The position numbers and the translations under genes were made by a program. A DNA stretch of 64,000 nt from Sphingomonas aliaeris (GTDB lineage: Bacteria; Pseudomonadota; Alphaproteobacteria; Sphingomonadales; Sphingomonadaceae). Shown piece by piece: positions 11,457-21,004 of this stretch. The stretch is taken from positions 3,469,001 to 3,533,000 of the forward strand of contig NZ_CP061035.1 of NCBI RefSeq assembly GCF_016743815.1. The letters run 5' to 3'. The notes beneath the pieces are model-generated. The model was not told where the DNA came from. It saw only the letters and a program-made list of their open reading frames with translations, and made no database searches. Within the stretch, counting starts at the first letter, position 1. Each line of letters begins with the position of its first letter.

Positions 11457-14213
11457 ATGCGGACGAAGTTTTTTGCCGGCGTTGCATTTGCGGCGCTGAT
11501 CATTCCGGGCGCGGCTTACGCCCAGTCGACCGGATCGGCCGATCTCGACCAGGAAATCGTCGTCACGGCGCGCGGCACCAAGGGTGTCGGTGGCGTACAG
11601 ATCCCTGACACGAGCAAGGCCAAGGGTGTCTTGACGCAGGAATTCATCGCGCGGCAGACGCCGGGCAATTCGATCCTCGATACCATCAACTCGCTGCCGG
11701 GCGTCAGCTTCCAGAACAACGATCCGTTCGGTTCGGCCGGCGGCACGCTGACCATCCGCGGTTTCGACTCGAGCCGCATCGGCCTGACGTTCGACGGTAT
11801 CCCGCTGAACGATACCGGCAACTACGCGGTCTATTCGAACCAGCAGCTCGATCCGGAACTGATCGAGCAGGTCAACGTCAGCTACGGTTCGACCGACGTC
11901 GACAGCCCCACCGCCGCGGCATCTGGTTCGACCGTCAACTACCGCACGATCGTGCCGACCGACGAATTCGGCGCGCGCATGCAGGGATCGATCGGCGACT
12001 ATAAGTTCTTCCGTATCTTCGGTCTGCTCAACACCGGCGTGTTTACGCCGTGGGGCACCAAAGCCTGGCTGTCGGCCAGCCACGCAGAGAACGACGTCGT
12101 TTTCAACAATTTCGGCAAGATCGACAAGGCCCAGTATAATGGTCGCGTCTATCAGCCGATCGGCGGCAACGGGGATTTCGTCTCGGTTGCCGGTAACTAT
12201 AACGTCAACCGGAACAACTTCTTCGGTTCGGCCCCGCTCCGCGAAGACACCAACGTGTTGACGCAGGCGACTTCGTCAACCACCGACCCGCTGATCACGG
12301 CACAAAATCCGCTTTTGGTGACGGGTGCGGTTCGTACGCCTGGTACTGGCTCGACGAACCGTTTCCCCAATAGCCGCGACGAACTGCCGTACAGCGTCGC
12401 TCGCTGCCAGGTCCGTGGCGCTGGCGTTGCCGGCGCCAACGACGTACCGAACAGCTGTGGCACGAGCTTCGACGAACGGTACAACCCGTCGAATACCGGC
12501 AGCATTCGTATCAACTCGCGCTTCACGCTGGCACCGGGCGTGGTGCTGACGGTCGATCCGAGCTACCAGTACACCAAGGCCAATGGCGGCGGCACCGTCC
12601 GAGGTCAGGAAGGCGGTTATACTCAAACCGTAAGCACGTCCGTTCCGCGCGGCGCGATCACCACCCCGCTTTATGGCTTCATCGGGAACAGCTATTATTT
12701 CGGACGAGACCTGAACGGCGACGGCGACGTTCTCGACCGGACGACGGTCGTAGGCACGACCACCACCAACGGCGGTGTCACCTTCCTCGCACCGAGCCAG
12801 ACGGTCACCAACCGTTACGGCGTCAACGCTTCGCTGCGTTACGACTTCGACGAGAACAACACCGTTCGCGTCAGCTACGTTCACGATTATGGTCGTCATC
12901 GCCAGACAGGCGAACTCGGCCTGCTGCAAGCTAACGGCTTCCCGCAGGACGTCTTCCCGATCAACAACCCGCTGCGCGACGTCAACGGTCGCGTAATCCA
13001 AAAGCGCGATCGTCTTTCTTTCGCAACCTTGGACCAGGTTTCGGGCGAATATCGTGGCGACTTCGGCGCGATCACCGTCAATCTTGGCGTGCGTGCGCCG
13101 TTCTTCAAGCGCCAGCTGAACCAGTTCTGCTTCACCACGGCAGCCAACGGCAACGTCGACTGCCTGGGTCGTGGCAACACGGCTGACAATGCGACCTACG
13201 CCACGGCCAACCCGAACTATGCGGCACCCCAGTCGCGCACGTTCAAGTATAATCGCGTTCTTCCGAACGGCGGCGTTACCTTCAAGCCGATGCAGAGCGT
13301 GACGCTGTATGCCAACTATTCGAAGGGCCTGCAGGTCCCGGGTACGGACAACCTGTACCAGACCTTCTTCTATGCGCTCGGCAACCCGGCCGCGAACCCC
13401 GCGCCGGAAACTACCGACAACCTCGACGCCGGCATTCGCTACACGTCGAGCCGGGTGCAGGCGACGTTGAGCCCATGGTATACGCGCTTCCAGAACCGTC
13501 TGGCATCGGCGTTCGACGTGGACACGCAGCAGACGATCTACCGCAACCTCGGCCGGGTCGATAAGTACGGCATCGACGGCAGCATTTCCTACCGTCCGAT
13601 CCCGGAAATGACGGTCTACGCCTATGGTTCGTACCTGTGGTCGGAGATCAAGAACAACGTCCAGATCGGCAGCTGCCCGACGACACTGACGGCCGCGAAC
13701 ACGACCAACAATTGCATCGTGGCCGGTGCGCCGATCATTGCACTGACCGCCGGCAAGCGTGAATCGGCGGCGCCGGTCTACACGTTCGGTGGTCGTATCC
13801 AGGGCGAGTTCGGTCCGGTCTTCGTTGGCGTGCAGGGCAAGCGGACCGGTCCGCGTTACCTGAACGACCAGAACCTGCCGAACCTGCAATGCACGGCTTC
13901 TCTAGTGAACCAGATCTGCCCGACCGCCGCTGCGACGCCGGCAGCCTTCACCGGCACGCGTGGCTTCGAATATCAAGTCTATGGTGCGAAGGCTCCGGGC
14001 TATACCACGTTCGACGTCGATGCCCGTATCGCGCTGGACTTCGTCGGTCTGAACAAGACAACGTATCTGCAGCTCAACGTGCAGAACATCTTCGACAAAT
14101 ATTATGTCGGCGGTTTCGGTTCGTCGGGTGGTTCGTCAACGCTGTACAACGTTCCGTTCATCCAGATCGGTTCGCCGCGCGCGTTTATCGGTACGCTGAA
14201 CGTCCAGTTCTGA
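11457..14213 (+). CDS. TonB-dependent outer-membrane receptor
   Basis: A 918-residue gated beta-barrel for active uptake of a large substrate such as a siderophore or glycan. The signal peptide is MRTKFFAGVAFAALIIPGAAYA; a TonB-box-like stretch EIVVTARG follows at about 30-37. The plug domain includes the motif GGTLTIRGFDSSRIGLTFDG. The rest is a Tyr/Asn-rich barrel ending in the expected C-terminal Phe (FIGTLNVQF). The start at 11457 follows AAGGGGAAG. No transporter, TonB or sigma factor gene lies beside it, so the substrate cannot be inferred. Upstream, a GTTTCA/TGAAAC inverted pair around 11293-11330 may be regulatory. A clear terminator follows. Confidence 0.92.
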   Translation: MRTKFFAGVAFAALIIPGAAYAQSTGSADLDQEIVVTARGTKGVGGVQIPDTSKAKGVLTQEFIARQTPGNSILDTINSLPGVSFQNNDPFGSAGGTLTIRGFDSSRIGLTFDGIPLNDTGNYAVYSNQQLDPELIEQVNVSYGSTDVDSPTAAASGSTVNYRTIVPTDEFGARMQGSIGDYKFFRIFGLLNTGVFTPWGTKAWLSASHAENDVVFNNFGKIDKAQYNGRVYQPIGGNGDFVSVAGNYNVNRNNFFGSAPLREDTNVLTQATSSTTDPLITAQNPLLVTGAVRTPGTGSTNRFPNSRDELPYSVARCQVRGAGVAGANDVPNSCGTSFDERYNPSNTGSIRINSRFTLAPGVVLTVDPSYQYTKANGGGTVRGQEGGYTQTVSTSVPRGAITTPLYGFIGNSYYFGRDLNGDGDVLDRTTVVGTTTTNGGVTFLAPSQTVTNRYGVNASLRYDFDENNTVRVSYVHDYGRHRQTGELGLLQANGFPQDVFPINNPLRDVNGRVIQKRDRLSFATLDQVSGEYRGDFGAITVNLGVRAPFFKRQLNQFCFTTAANGNVDCLGRGNTADNATYATANPNYAAPQSRTFKYNRVLPNGGVTFKPMQSVTLYANYSKGLQVPGTDNLYQTFFYALGNPAANPAPETTDNLDAGIRYTSSRVQATLSPWYTRFQNRLASAFDVDTQQTIYRNLGRVDKYGIDGSISYRPIPEMTVYAYGSYLWSEIKNNVQIGSCPTTLTAANTTNNCIVAGAPIIALTAGKRESAAPVYTFGGRIQGEFGPVFVGVQGKRTGPRYLNDQNLPNLQCTASLVNQICPTAAATPAAFTGTRGFEYQVYGAKAPGYTTFDVDARIALDFVGLNKTTYLQLNVQNIFDKYYVGGFGSSGGSSTLYNVPFIQIGSPRAFIGTLNVQF

Positions 14214-14242
14214 TCGGATCGGTCCTCATCTGAGGCCTAAAG

Positions 14243-14282
14243 AAAAGGCCGCCGCCCCAATCGGGACGGCGGCCTTTTTCTT
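14243..14282. terminator. Bidirectional Rho-independent terminator
   Basis: The stem AAAGGCCGCCG pairs with CGGCGGCCTTT around the loop, followed by T5C on the plus strand; read on the minus strand it ends in CCTTTTCTTT. It lies between the 3' ends of the convergent TonB receptor (14213) and glutathione reductase (14347), so it can serve both. Confidence 0.85.
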
Positions 14283-14346
14283 TGTCAGTGGCGGTCCCGG
14301 CGACACCGGCCCGGGAAGCGGGCGGCCTCCGCCGTGCCGCCCGGCC

Positions 14347-15702
14347 TCACCGCATCAGCACGAGTTCCTCGGCCATCGACGGATGCAGTGCGACGGTCTG
14401 GTCGAACGCGTCCTTGGTCAGCCCGGCTTTCACTGCGATTGCGGCGGCCTGCAGGATCTCGGGGGCGTCGGGGCCGATCATGTGCAGGCCGAGCACCTTG
14501 CCCGTCTCGCTGTCGCAGATCATCTTGTAGAGCGCGCGTTCGTTGCGACCGGCTAGCACGTTCTTCATCGGGCGGAAGTCGGAGGTGTAGACCTTGCACG
14601 ATCCGAGTTTGTTCTTGGCCTCCGCTTCGGTCATGCCGACACCGGCCATCGGCGGGTGGCTGAACACGGCGGCGGGGATATTCTCGTAATCGACGCGTGT
14701 CGGCTTGCCGCCGAACACGGTGTCGGCGAACGCCTGCCCTTCGCGGATCGCGACCGGGGTCAGCTGCACGCGGTTGGTCACGTCGCCGACGGCATAGATG
14801 CTCTCGCAGGTCGACCGGTTGTCGTCGTCTACCTTCACCGCGCCCTTTTCGTCCAGTTCGACGCCTGCGGTCTCGAGGCCCAGACCCGCAGTGTTCGGTT
14901 CGCGGCCGGTGGCGAACATGACGCAATCCACGGTGATCGGTTCATGGCCCGCCATCTTGACCGTCAGGCAACCGTCCTCGCCCTTCTCGATGCCCTGGAA
15001 ATCGGCGTGGAAGCGGAATTCGATGCCCTTCATCATGGAAATCTGGAGCAAACGGTCGCGGATCGATTCGTCATAGCCGCGCAGAATGACGTCGGTGCGG
15101 TTGATCAACGTCACGTGCGCGCCGAACTGGTGGAATATCCCCGCGAATTCGTTGGCGATATAGCCTGCGCCCGCGATCAGGATGCGCTTCGGCACTGCGT
15201 CCAGATGAAACGCCTCGTTCGAGGTGATGCCATGTTCGGACCCCGGGCATTGCGGCACCGACGGCGTCGCGCCGGTGGCGATCAGGATCGTCTTCGCCGT
15301 GACCTCGCGGCCGCTTGCCAGGCGGATGCCGTGCGGACCGGTCACCTCCGCGCGTTCGGCGATCATCTCGACCGAATGGTTTTCCAGCGTGGACGTATAG
15401 GCGCCGCTGATCCGGTCGACCTCCTCCAGCACGTTGTCGCGCAGCACCTTCCAGTCGAAATCGCACTGGTCGGGCACGTTCCAGCCGAAGCGGCGCGCGT
15501 CCTTCAGATCCTCGGCGAAGTGTGCGCCGTAGATCAGCAGCTTCTTGGGCACGCAGCCGCGGATCACGCAGGTGCCGCCGATCCGGTATTCCTCCGCGAC
15601 CGCGACCTTCGCGCCGTGCGCTGCGGAAACGCGAGCCGCGCGCACGCCGCCCGATCCTGCGCCGATGACGAAGAGGTCGTAATCGTATTGGGAGTCGCTC
15701 AT
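14347..15702 (-). CDS. gor: Glutathione-disulfide reductase
   Basis: A 451-residue FAD- and NADPH-dependent oxidoreductase that regenerates reduced glutathione. The N-terminal FAD motif is GAGSGGVRAARVSA. The redox-active disulfide is in GGTCVIRGCVPKKL (C-x4-C). The NAD(P) motif is GAGYIANEFAG, a second FAD motif lies near YAVGDVTNRVQLTPVA, and the C-terminal catalytic His is in ALHPSMAEE. The start at ATG 15702 (MSDSQYDYDLFV) is preferred over an extension to 15750, because the extension runs into an intergenic repeat. It reads toward the shared terminator. Confidence 0.94.
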   Translation of the reverse strand: MSDSQYDYDLFVIGAGSGGVRAARVSAAHGAKVAVAEEYRIGGTCVIRGCVPKKLLIYGAHFAEDLKDARRFGWNVPDQCDFDWKVLRDNVLEEVDRISGAYTSTLENHSVEMIAERAEVTGPHGIRLASGREVTAKTILIATGATPSVPQCPGSEHGITSNEAFHLDAVPKRILIAGAGYIANEFAGIFHQFGAHVTLINRTDVILRGYDESIRDRLLQISMMKGIEFRFHADFQGIEKGEDGCLTVKMAGHEPITVDCVMFATGREPNTAGLGLETAGVELDEKGAVKVDDDNRSTCESIYAVGDVTNRVQLTPVAIREGQAFADTVFGGKPTRVDYENIPAAVFSHPPMAGVGMTEAEAKNKLGSCKVYTSDFRPMKNVLAGRNERALYKMICDSETGKVLGLHMIGPDAPEILQAAAIAVKAGLTKDAFDQTVALHPSMAEELVLMR

Positions 15703-15721
15703 CTTCAGTGCCTCAAGAAAG

Positions 15722-15813
15722 ATCCGTTCGTGCCGAGCCTGTCGAAGCACAGCTCGTAATTTCGACGACGGAAAGAAAAGAACGGCCCTTCGACAGGCTC
15801 AGGGCGAACGGGA
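15722..15813. repeat. Inverted pair of REP-like palindromic elements
   Basis: Two imperfect inverted copies of about 29 bases face each other between gor and pgi. The left copy reads CGTTCGTGCCGAGCCTGTCG and the right CGACAGGCTCAGGGCGAACG. This unit is a familiar type of intergenic repeat in sphingomonad and other proteobacterial genomes. The transcript would fold into a long hairpin, which could protect mRNA ends or weaken read-through from pgi into gor. Confidence 0.7.
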
Positions 15814-15846
15814 TAGGTGGTGCGAACAGGGCAGAAGGACGGCGTG

Positions 15847-17340
15847 TCAGCCGAACGCCCGCTTGATCAAATCGTCGGTCGAGGCATCGAACGTCTGCCC
15901 TCCCTCGACCGCGGCCTTGGCCATTTCCTTGCCCAGCTCGACACCGAACTGGTCGAACGAATTGATGCCGAGCAGCACGCCGTTCACGAAGGTCCGGTGT
16001 TCGTAGAAGGCGATCAGCGCGCCGAGCGACCGGGCGTCGAGATCGTCGAGCAGGATGGTCGAACTCGGCCGGTCACCCGAATAGCTGCGCGCGGCGTCTT
16101 CATTATGCTTGCCCGCCATAAGCGCGGCCCCTTGCGCGAAGGCGTTGAGCAGCAGTTGGCGATGATGATCCTCGCTCAGCGTATCGCCGGGTTCGATCGA
16201 CGCGACGAATTCGACCGGGACGAGATGCGTGCCCTGATGCAGCAGCTGGAAGACCGCATGCTGCGCCTCGGTTCCCACCCCGCCCCAGGTGATCGCGGCG
16301 CTCGGACGGCCAAGCGGCTCGCCTTCCGCAGTCACGCTCTTGCCGTTCGATTCCATCTCAAGTTGCTGGAGATAGGGCGGCAACAGCTTCAGCCGCTGAT
16401 CATAGGCGAAGGTGGCGCGCGTCTCGGCATGGCGGACCTGCGTATAATAGAGGTCGGCAAAGGCGGCGAGCGCGGGGGCGTTCTCGTGCAACGCGGTCAG
16501 GCGGAAATGGCGGTCCATCTCGGCCGCGCCTTCCAGCAATTCCTCGAAACAATCCCAGCCGAGCGCCAGCGCCGCGGGGAAGCCGATCGAGGACCAGAGC
16601 GAATAGCGCCCGCCGATGCTTTCGCTGAACGGCAGGATGCGCGTTTCGTCCACGCCCCATTCCAGCGCCTTGTCGGGATCGGCGGTCAGCGCCACGACCT
16701 TGCCATAAGGGTCCGACACGCCGTGTTCGGTCATCCATTGCAGCACGCTCTGCGCGTTCAGCATCGTCTCGGTCGTGGTGAAGGTCTTGGACGCGATTAC
16801 CAGCAACGTTGCGGTCGGGTCGAAGCGCGCGAACGCATCCTCCAGCGCGACGCCATCGACATTGGCCACGATCGCCACGTCGTAGCGATCGGCATCGCGC
16901 CCCAGCGCATCGACCAGCAGATCCGGGCCAAGTGCGGAGCCACCGATACCGACATGCAATACGTGGCGGATCGGCCCCAAAGCCTCGCCCTCGATCGCGT
17001 CGATCATGCCCCGCATGCGGGCGTGCAGCGCGCGTGCCTTGCCGACGCTGTCCGGATTGCCCTCGCCGCGTTCGGCGGTGTGTTCGACCGCGCGGCCTTC
17101 GGTGACGTTGACGATCTCTCCGCCGAACAGGGCTTCGCGCTTTGCCGCCAGCCCCTGCGCCTTCGCCAGCGCCTCGAAGGCGGTCACCGCATCCTGGGTC
17201 AGATGCGTCTTCGACCAGTCGAAATGCAGCCCCGCGACATCGACGGAGAACTTGCCGAGCCGGGCGGAATCCTCCGCGAACAGGTCGGTCAGCGTCTTTG
17301 CGGGCAACGCCTGAATCGCGTTCCAGTCGGCATTTGGCAT
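15847..17340 (-). CDS. pgi: Glucose-6-phosphate isomerase
   Basis: A 497-residue cytoplasmic enzyme interconverting glucose 6-phosphate and fructose 6-phosphate. Family signatures include HVGIGGSALGPDLLVDAL (about 125-142), SKTFTTTETMLNAQ and FSESIGGRYSLWSSIGFPAA. The C-terminal active-site region with GINSFDQFGVELGK is intact. The start is the ATG at 17340; a GTG two codons upstream (17346) is better spaced from GGAG and is an equal alternative. It is divergent from lepB, with about 100 bases between them. Confidence 0.96.
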   Translation of the reverse strand: MPNADWNAIQALPAKTLTDLFAEDSARLGKFSVDVAGLHFDWSKTHLTQDAVTAFEALAKAQGLAAKREALFGGEIVNVTEGRAVEHTAERGEGNPDSVGKARALHARMRGMIDAIEGEALGPIRHVLHVGIGGSALGPDLLVDALGRDADRYDVAIVANVDGVALEDAFARFDPTATLLVIASKTFTTTETMLNAQSVLQWMTEHGVSDPYGKVVALTADPDKALEWGVDETRILPFSESIGGRYSLWSSIGFPAALALGWDCFEELLEGAAEMDRHFRLTALHENAPALAAFADLYYTQVRHAETRATFAYDQRLKLLPPYLQQLEMESNGKSVTAEGEPLGRPSAAITWGGVGTEAQHAVFQLLHQGTHLVPVEFVASIEPGDTLSEDHHRQLLLNAFAQGAALMAGKHNEDAARSYSGDRPSSTILLDDLDARSLGALIAFYEHRTFVNGVLLGINSFDQFGVELGKEMAKAAVEGGQTFDASTDDLIKRAFG

Positions 17341-17443
17341 CGTCACGTCTACTCCGTTCGGTCCGGGCCTTAGATCGCCCTAGTATGGGTCAGTTACAAC
17401 CGCCAGCTTGACGCAATCCTCGCGTCCCCCCAAACCGCCGCGC

Positions 17444-18325
17444 ATGGCCGAAACTCCCCTGACCGACAGCAAAAAAGCACCCGCATCCAAGGCTGCGGCC
17501 AAGCCCAAATCCGAAACGCGGGAAACGCTTACGTTTCTGCTGAAGCTGGCGGTGATCGTGCTGATCTTTCGCAGCTTCATCTTCTCGCCCTTCAGCATCC
17601 CCAGCGAATCGATGCTGCCACGGCTGTTGATCGGGGATTACCTGTTCATCTCGAAATGGAATTACGGCTATTCGCGCTGGTCGCTGCCGCTCGGCGTACC
17701 GTTGATCCCCGGCCGTATCCTGGCGCGCGATCCGGCGCGCGGCGACGTGGTGGTGTTCCGCGGACCGCCGGGTGACGATGTCGACGTGATCAAGCGCGTC
17801 ATCGGTTTGCCCGGCGATACGCTGCAGATGCGGGCGGGCCAGTTGATCCTGAACGGCAGCGCGATCCCCAAGGAACGCGTCGCCGACTTCATCCTGCCGA
17901 TCAGCCCCAACTATCCCGCGGTCGGCGACGTCAACGCCAAGTGCGACACCGCGCACCTCGAAACGGGGGCGGACGGCAAGCAGGTGTGCCGCTACAAGCG
18001 TTTCCGCGAGACGTTGCCCGGCGGGCGCAGCTACGACGTGCTGGATGCGGCGGACACCGGGGCGGACGATACCGGCGTCTATACGGTGCCTGCAGGGTCC
18101 GTCTTCGTGATGGGCGACAACCGCGACAATAGCGCAGACAGCCGCTTCCCCGCCCCCGCGGATGCGATGCCGGGCGAAGCGGTCGGCATGGGCTATGTTC
18201 CGATGGATCATATCCAGGGCAAGGCGGTGGTCGGCTTCTTCTCCACCGATGGCAGCGCGTCGTGGCTGCTGCCCTGGACCTGGTTCAGCGCCGCCCGGTG
18301 GAGCCGCATCGGGGAAGGCTTCTGA
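17444..18325 (+). CDS. lepB: Signal peptidase I
   Basis: A 293-residue membrane peptidase that removes signal peptides from exported proteins. One membrane segment (about 32-50) is followed by the catalytic Ser motif SIPSESMLPRL and the catalytic Lys region VDVIKRVIGLPGD. The box E motif GDNRDNSADSR is near residue 224. The N terminus is a Lys/Ala-rich cytoplasmic tail. The start is taken as ATG 17444; a TTG at 17408 in frame would add 12 residues, and neither has a clear ribosome binding site. It is joined directly to rnc. Confidence 0.95.
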   Translation: MAETPLTDSKKAPASKAAAKPKSETRETLTFLLKLAVIVLIFRSFIFSPFSIPSESMLPRLLIGDYLFISKWNYGYSRWSLPLGVPLIPGRILARDPARGDVVVFRGPPGDDVDVIKRVIGLPGDTLQMRAGQLILNGSAIPKERVADFILPISPNYPAVGDVNAKCDTAHLETGADGKQVCRYKRFRETLPGGRSYDVLDAADTGADDTGVYTVPAGSVFVMGDNRDNSADSRFPAPADAMPGEAVGMGYVPMDHIQGKAVVGFFSTDGSASWLLPWTWFSAARWSRIGEGF

Positions 18326-19021
18326 GTGAGCCGCGCCGTGCCTGAGGCGATCGGCGGCGAGCCGGTCGCGGACTGGATCGAGCGCGCGCTCGGCCACCGC
18401 CCCGCCGACCTTGCGCCGTTCGATCGTGCGCTGACGCATGGCAGCCAGGCGGCGGCGAATTACGAGCGGCTTGAATTCCTCGGCGACCGCGTGTTGGGGC
18501 TCGTCATGGCCGAATGGCTGTTCGCCTTGTTCCCGAACGAACCCGAAGGCGCGCTGTCCAAACGGCTGAACGCGCTGGTCACCGGCGCGGTCTGCGCGGA
18601 TGTCGCCCGTGGTCTCGGCGTCGCGCAGCATCTGAAGCTCGGCAAGCAGGCCCGCGACGACGGCGCGAAGGACAGCGACAACGTGCTGGGCGACGTGATG
18701 GAGGCGCTGATCGGCGCACTGTATCTCGACGCCGGGCTGGACGCCGCCCGGAATGCGGTCCGTACCGCCTGGGGCGACCGCGTCCGCACCCAGGGCTCGG
18801 CCGCGCCGCAACACCCCAAGTCCGCGTTGCAGGAATGGGCGGCGGCGCACAACCGGCGCACCCCGGCTTATGAAGTGATCGACCGATCCGGCCCGCACCA
18901 CGCGCCGCGCTTCACGGTCAAGGCGAGCATCGGCACGCTCGCCGAGGCGACGGCGGAGGGAAGCTCGAAGTCCGCGGCGGAGACGGCGGCGGCGGCGGCG
19001 TTGCTCGCGAAACTGGGCTAG
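18326..19021 (+). CDS. rnc: Ribonuclease III
   Basis: A 231-residue double-strand-specific RNase that processes rRNA and structured mRNAs. The catalytic signature is ERLEFLGDRVLGLVMAEWLF (about 47-66), the second acidic cluster is VLGDVMEALIGALYLDAG (about 121-138), and a dsRNA-binding domain occupies about 155-230. The GTG start directly follows the lepB stop (TGA then GTG), so translation is coupled. The lepB-rnc-era order is a classical operon. Confidence 0.96.
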   Translation: MSRAVPEAIGGEPVADWIERALGHRPADLAPFDRALTHGSQAAANYERLEFLGDRVLGLVMAEWLFALFPNEPEGALSKRLNALVTGAVCADVARGLGVAQHLKLGKQARDDGAKDSDNVLGDVMEALIGALYLDAGLDAARNAVRTAWGDRVRTQGSAAPQHPKSALQEWAAAHNRRTPAYEVIDRSGPHHAPRFTVKASIGTLAEATAEGSSKSAAETAAAAALLAKLG

Positions 19022-19131
19022 GCGCCACGGCCCCTTCGACAAGATCGGAGGCAGACGGTATATGTACAGCGACAGACAGGCCCACGCCCTCCACGCAGGT
19101 GGGGCCGTAACGATGACCCAAGGACTTTGAC

Positions 19132-20025
19132 ATGACTCAACATTGCGGCCTGATCGCCATTCTCGGCGCGCCCAATGCCGGCAAGTCCACGCTGGTCAAT
19201 GCGCTGGTCGGGCAGAAGGTCGCGATCGTCAGTCCCAAGGCGCAGACGACGCGAGTGCGGTTGATGGGCGTCGCGATCGAGGGCGATACGCAGTTGCTGC
19301 TGGTCGACACGCCCGGCATCTTCGAACCCAAGCGCCGGCTGGACCGCGCGATGGTTCAGGCCGCGTGGGGCGGCGCGGAGGGCGCGGACATTCTCGCTCT
19401 GGTCGTCGATGCCAAGGGCGGGCTGGGCAAGAAGGTCACCGATATTGCGGAAAGCATCGCCGGTCGGCCGGAACCCAAATATCTGATCCTCAACAAGGTG
19501 GATCTCGCGGACAAGGCCAAGCTGCTGGTGCATGCCGAGAAGCTGAACGCCGCGGTCGAGTTTACCGAGACGTTCTTCGTCAGCGCGGCGACCGGCGACG
19601 GGCTGGCCGACCTGAAGGCGCATCTGGCCAAGGCGATGCCCGAGGGGCCGTGGCACTATCCCGAGGATCAGGTGTCCGACGCGACCGAGCGCAGCCTGGC
19701 ATCCGAAGTGACTCGCGAACAGCTGTATCTGCAGCTGCACGCCGAACTGCCCTATGCGTCCGCGATCGAGACCGAGCAGTATAAGGAGCGCGAGGACGGA
19801 TCGGTCGAGATCCACCAGCAGATTCTGGTCGAGCGCCCGACGCAGCGGGCGATCGTGCTGGGCAAGGGCGGCGTGCGGATCAAGGAGATCGGCGCGCGTG
19901 CCCGCGCCGAACTGTCGAACATCATGGGCCGCCCGGTGCATCTGTACCTGCACGTCAAGGTCAAGCCGGGCTGGGACGAGGATCGCGATTCGTACCGTGA
20001 AATGGGTCTCGACTGGGTCGATTGA
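19132..20025 (+). CDS. era: GTPase Era
   Basis: A 297-residue GTPase that binds 16S rRNA during assembly of the small ribosomal subunit. G1 is GAPNAGKS, G3 is DTPG and G4 is NKVD. The C-terminal KH domain includes AIVLGKGGVRIKEIGARAR. The start at ATG 19132 is not preceded by a strong ribosome binding site. It follows rnc by 110 bases. That gap contains CCCCTTCGACAA, which looks like a fragment of the REP-like element seen at 15785. Confidence 0.96.
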   Translation: MTQHCGLIAILGAPNAGKSTLVNALVGQKVAIVSPKAQTTRVRLMGVAIEGDTQLLLVDTPGIFEPKRRLDRAMVQAAWGGAEGADILALVVDAKGGLGKKVTDIAESIAGRPEPKYLILNKVDLADKAKLLVHAEKLNAAVEFTETFFVSAATGDGLADLKAHLAKAMPEGPWHYPEDQVSDATERSLASEVTREQLYLQLHAELPYASAIETEQYKEREDGSVEIHQQILVERPTQRAIVLGKGGVRIKEIGARARAELSNIMGRPVHLYLHVKVKPGWDEDRDSYREMGLDWVD

Positions 20026-20054
20026 AGCGGGGCTTCCGGCGGGGAAAAGCTTCT

Positions 20055-20185
20055 GATCCTCCCCGGCACGGGGAGGGGGACCATGAGCATTCAGGGAATG
20101 GTGGAGGGGGCTCTCCAAAGGCGCACCGCTCGTGGATGGCCCCCTCCGTCAGCCTGCGGCTGCCACCCCCGTGCCGGGGAGGATC
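20055..20185. repeat. Long inverted intergenic repeat between era and the sirtuin gene
   Basis: About 131 bases whose ends are inverted copies (GATCCTCCCCGGCACGGGGA on the left; GTGCCGGGGAGGATC on the right), with inner G/C-rich arms GGTGGAGGGGGC and GCCCCCTCC that also pair. It fits the non-coding mobile palindromes (MITE or REP-like) common between genes in this group. It fills the whole gap between two convergent genes and ends one base before the sirtuin stop codon, so it could act as a bidirectional terminator. Confidence 0.7.
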
Positions 20186-20186
20186 T

Positions 20187-20885
20187 TTAGCCGAGAACCT
20201 CGTCCACCCATTCCGGCACCAGCTTGCCCGCCGCGCCCATGCGGCTTTCGTCGAAGAAGATGCTGCCGGCGGATGGGTCCAGATTGAGTTCCAGCGTTCG
20301 TGCGCCGTAGTGGCGGGCGGTCTGGACGAAGCCCGCGGCGGGATAGACTGCGCCCGACGTGCCGATCGATACGAACAGGTCGCATGTCGCCAGCGCATCC
20401 TCGATCCGGTCCATCTGGTACGGCATCTCGCCGAAAAACACGATGTCGGGCCGCAACGCCGGCGCCCCGCAGGCGGCGCAGACCGAACGCGGCGGCAGGT
20501 CGCCCGGCCATGCGGCACGCGCGCCGCAGTCGGCGCACAAGGCCGATCGCAACTCGCCATGCATGTGCAGCATCCGCTTCGCCCCGGCGCGCTCATGCAG
20601 GTCGTCGACATTCTGCGTCACGATCAGCAACTCGCCCGGCCATTCGGCATCCAGCCGGGCGAGCGCGTGATGTGCCGCGTTCGGCTGGACCGATGCCAGC
20701 GCCGCCCGCCGCATATCGTAGAAGCGGTGCACCAGCTCCGCATCCGCCGCCAACGCCTCCGCCGTGCAAACGTCTTCTACGCGGTGCCCCTCCCACAGCC
20801 CGCCGGGGCCGCGAAACGTGGCGATGCCGCTTTCGGCGGAGATGCCGGCGCCGGTGAGAACGATGATGTTCCGAATGTCTTGCAT
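20187..20885 (-). CDS. cobB: NAD-dependent protein deacylase (sirtuin, CobB type)
   Basis: A 232-residue Sir2-family enzyme that removes acyl groups from lysines using NAD+. It contains GAGISAESGIATFRG (about 12-26), TQNVDDLHERAG, the catalytic His in MHMHGEL, and a four-Cys zinc site (CADCGA and CAACGA). The Tyr/Arg pair in RFYDMRRAAL matches class III (SIRT5-like) enzymes, which prefer succinyl or malonyl groups; that preference is inferred. Upstream lie tandem GGGTCACACTG units. The gene reads away from sulP. Confidence 0.93.
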   Translation of the reverse strand: MQDIRNIIVLTGAGISAESGIATFRGPGGLWEGHRVEDVCTAEALAADAELVHRFYDMRRAALASVQPNAAHHALARLDAEWPGELLIVTQNVDDLHERAGAKRMLHMHGELRSALCADCGARAAWPGDLPPRSVCAACGAPALRPDIVFFGEMPYQMDRIEDALATCDLFVSIGTSGAVYPAAGFVQTARHYGARTLELNLDPSAGSIFFDESRMGAAGKLVPEWVDEVLG

Positions 20886-21004
20886 CGGAACGGGATACGC
20901 GGTCGGCGGGCTGTTCGGAAGTGTTTGGAGGCGGCAATGCGAACCGTTCGAAGTTCACACAAGGTCACACGGTATCAGGTCTTGCGAGGTCGGGAACGGC
21001 CTTA

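Noticed and set aside
12276..13889. A 537-codon minus-strand frame antisense to the TonB receptor
   Set aside because: The receptor has a complete, well-supported reading. The antisense frame has Arg/Val-rich composition, no signal and no ribosome binding site.
15817..17373. A 518-codon plus-strand frame antisense to pgi
   Set aside because: Pgi motifs are complete on the minus strand; the other frame is a codon-bias shadow.
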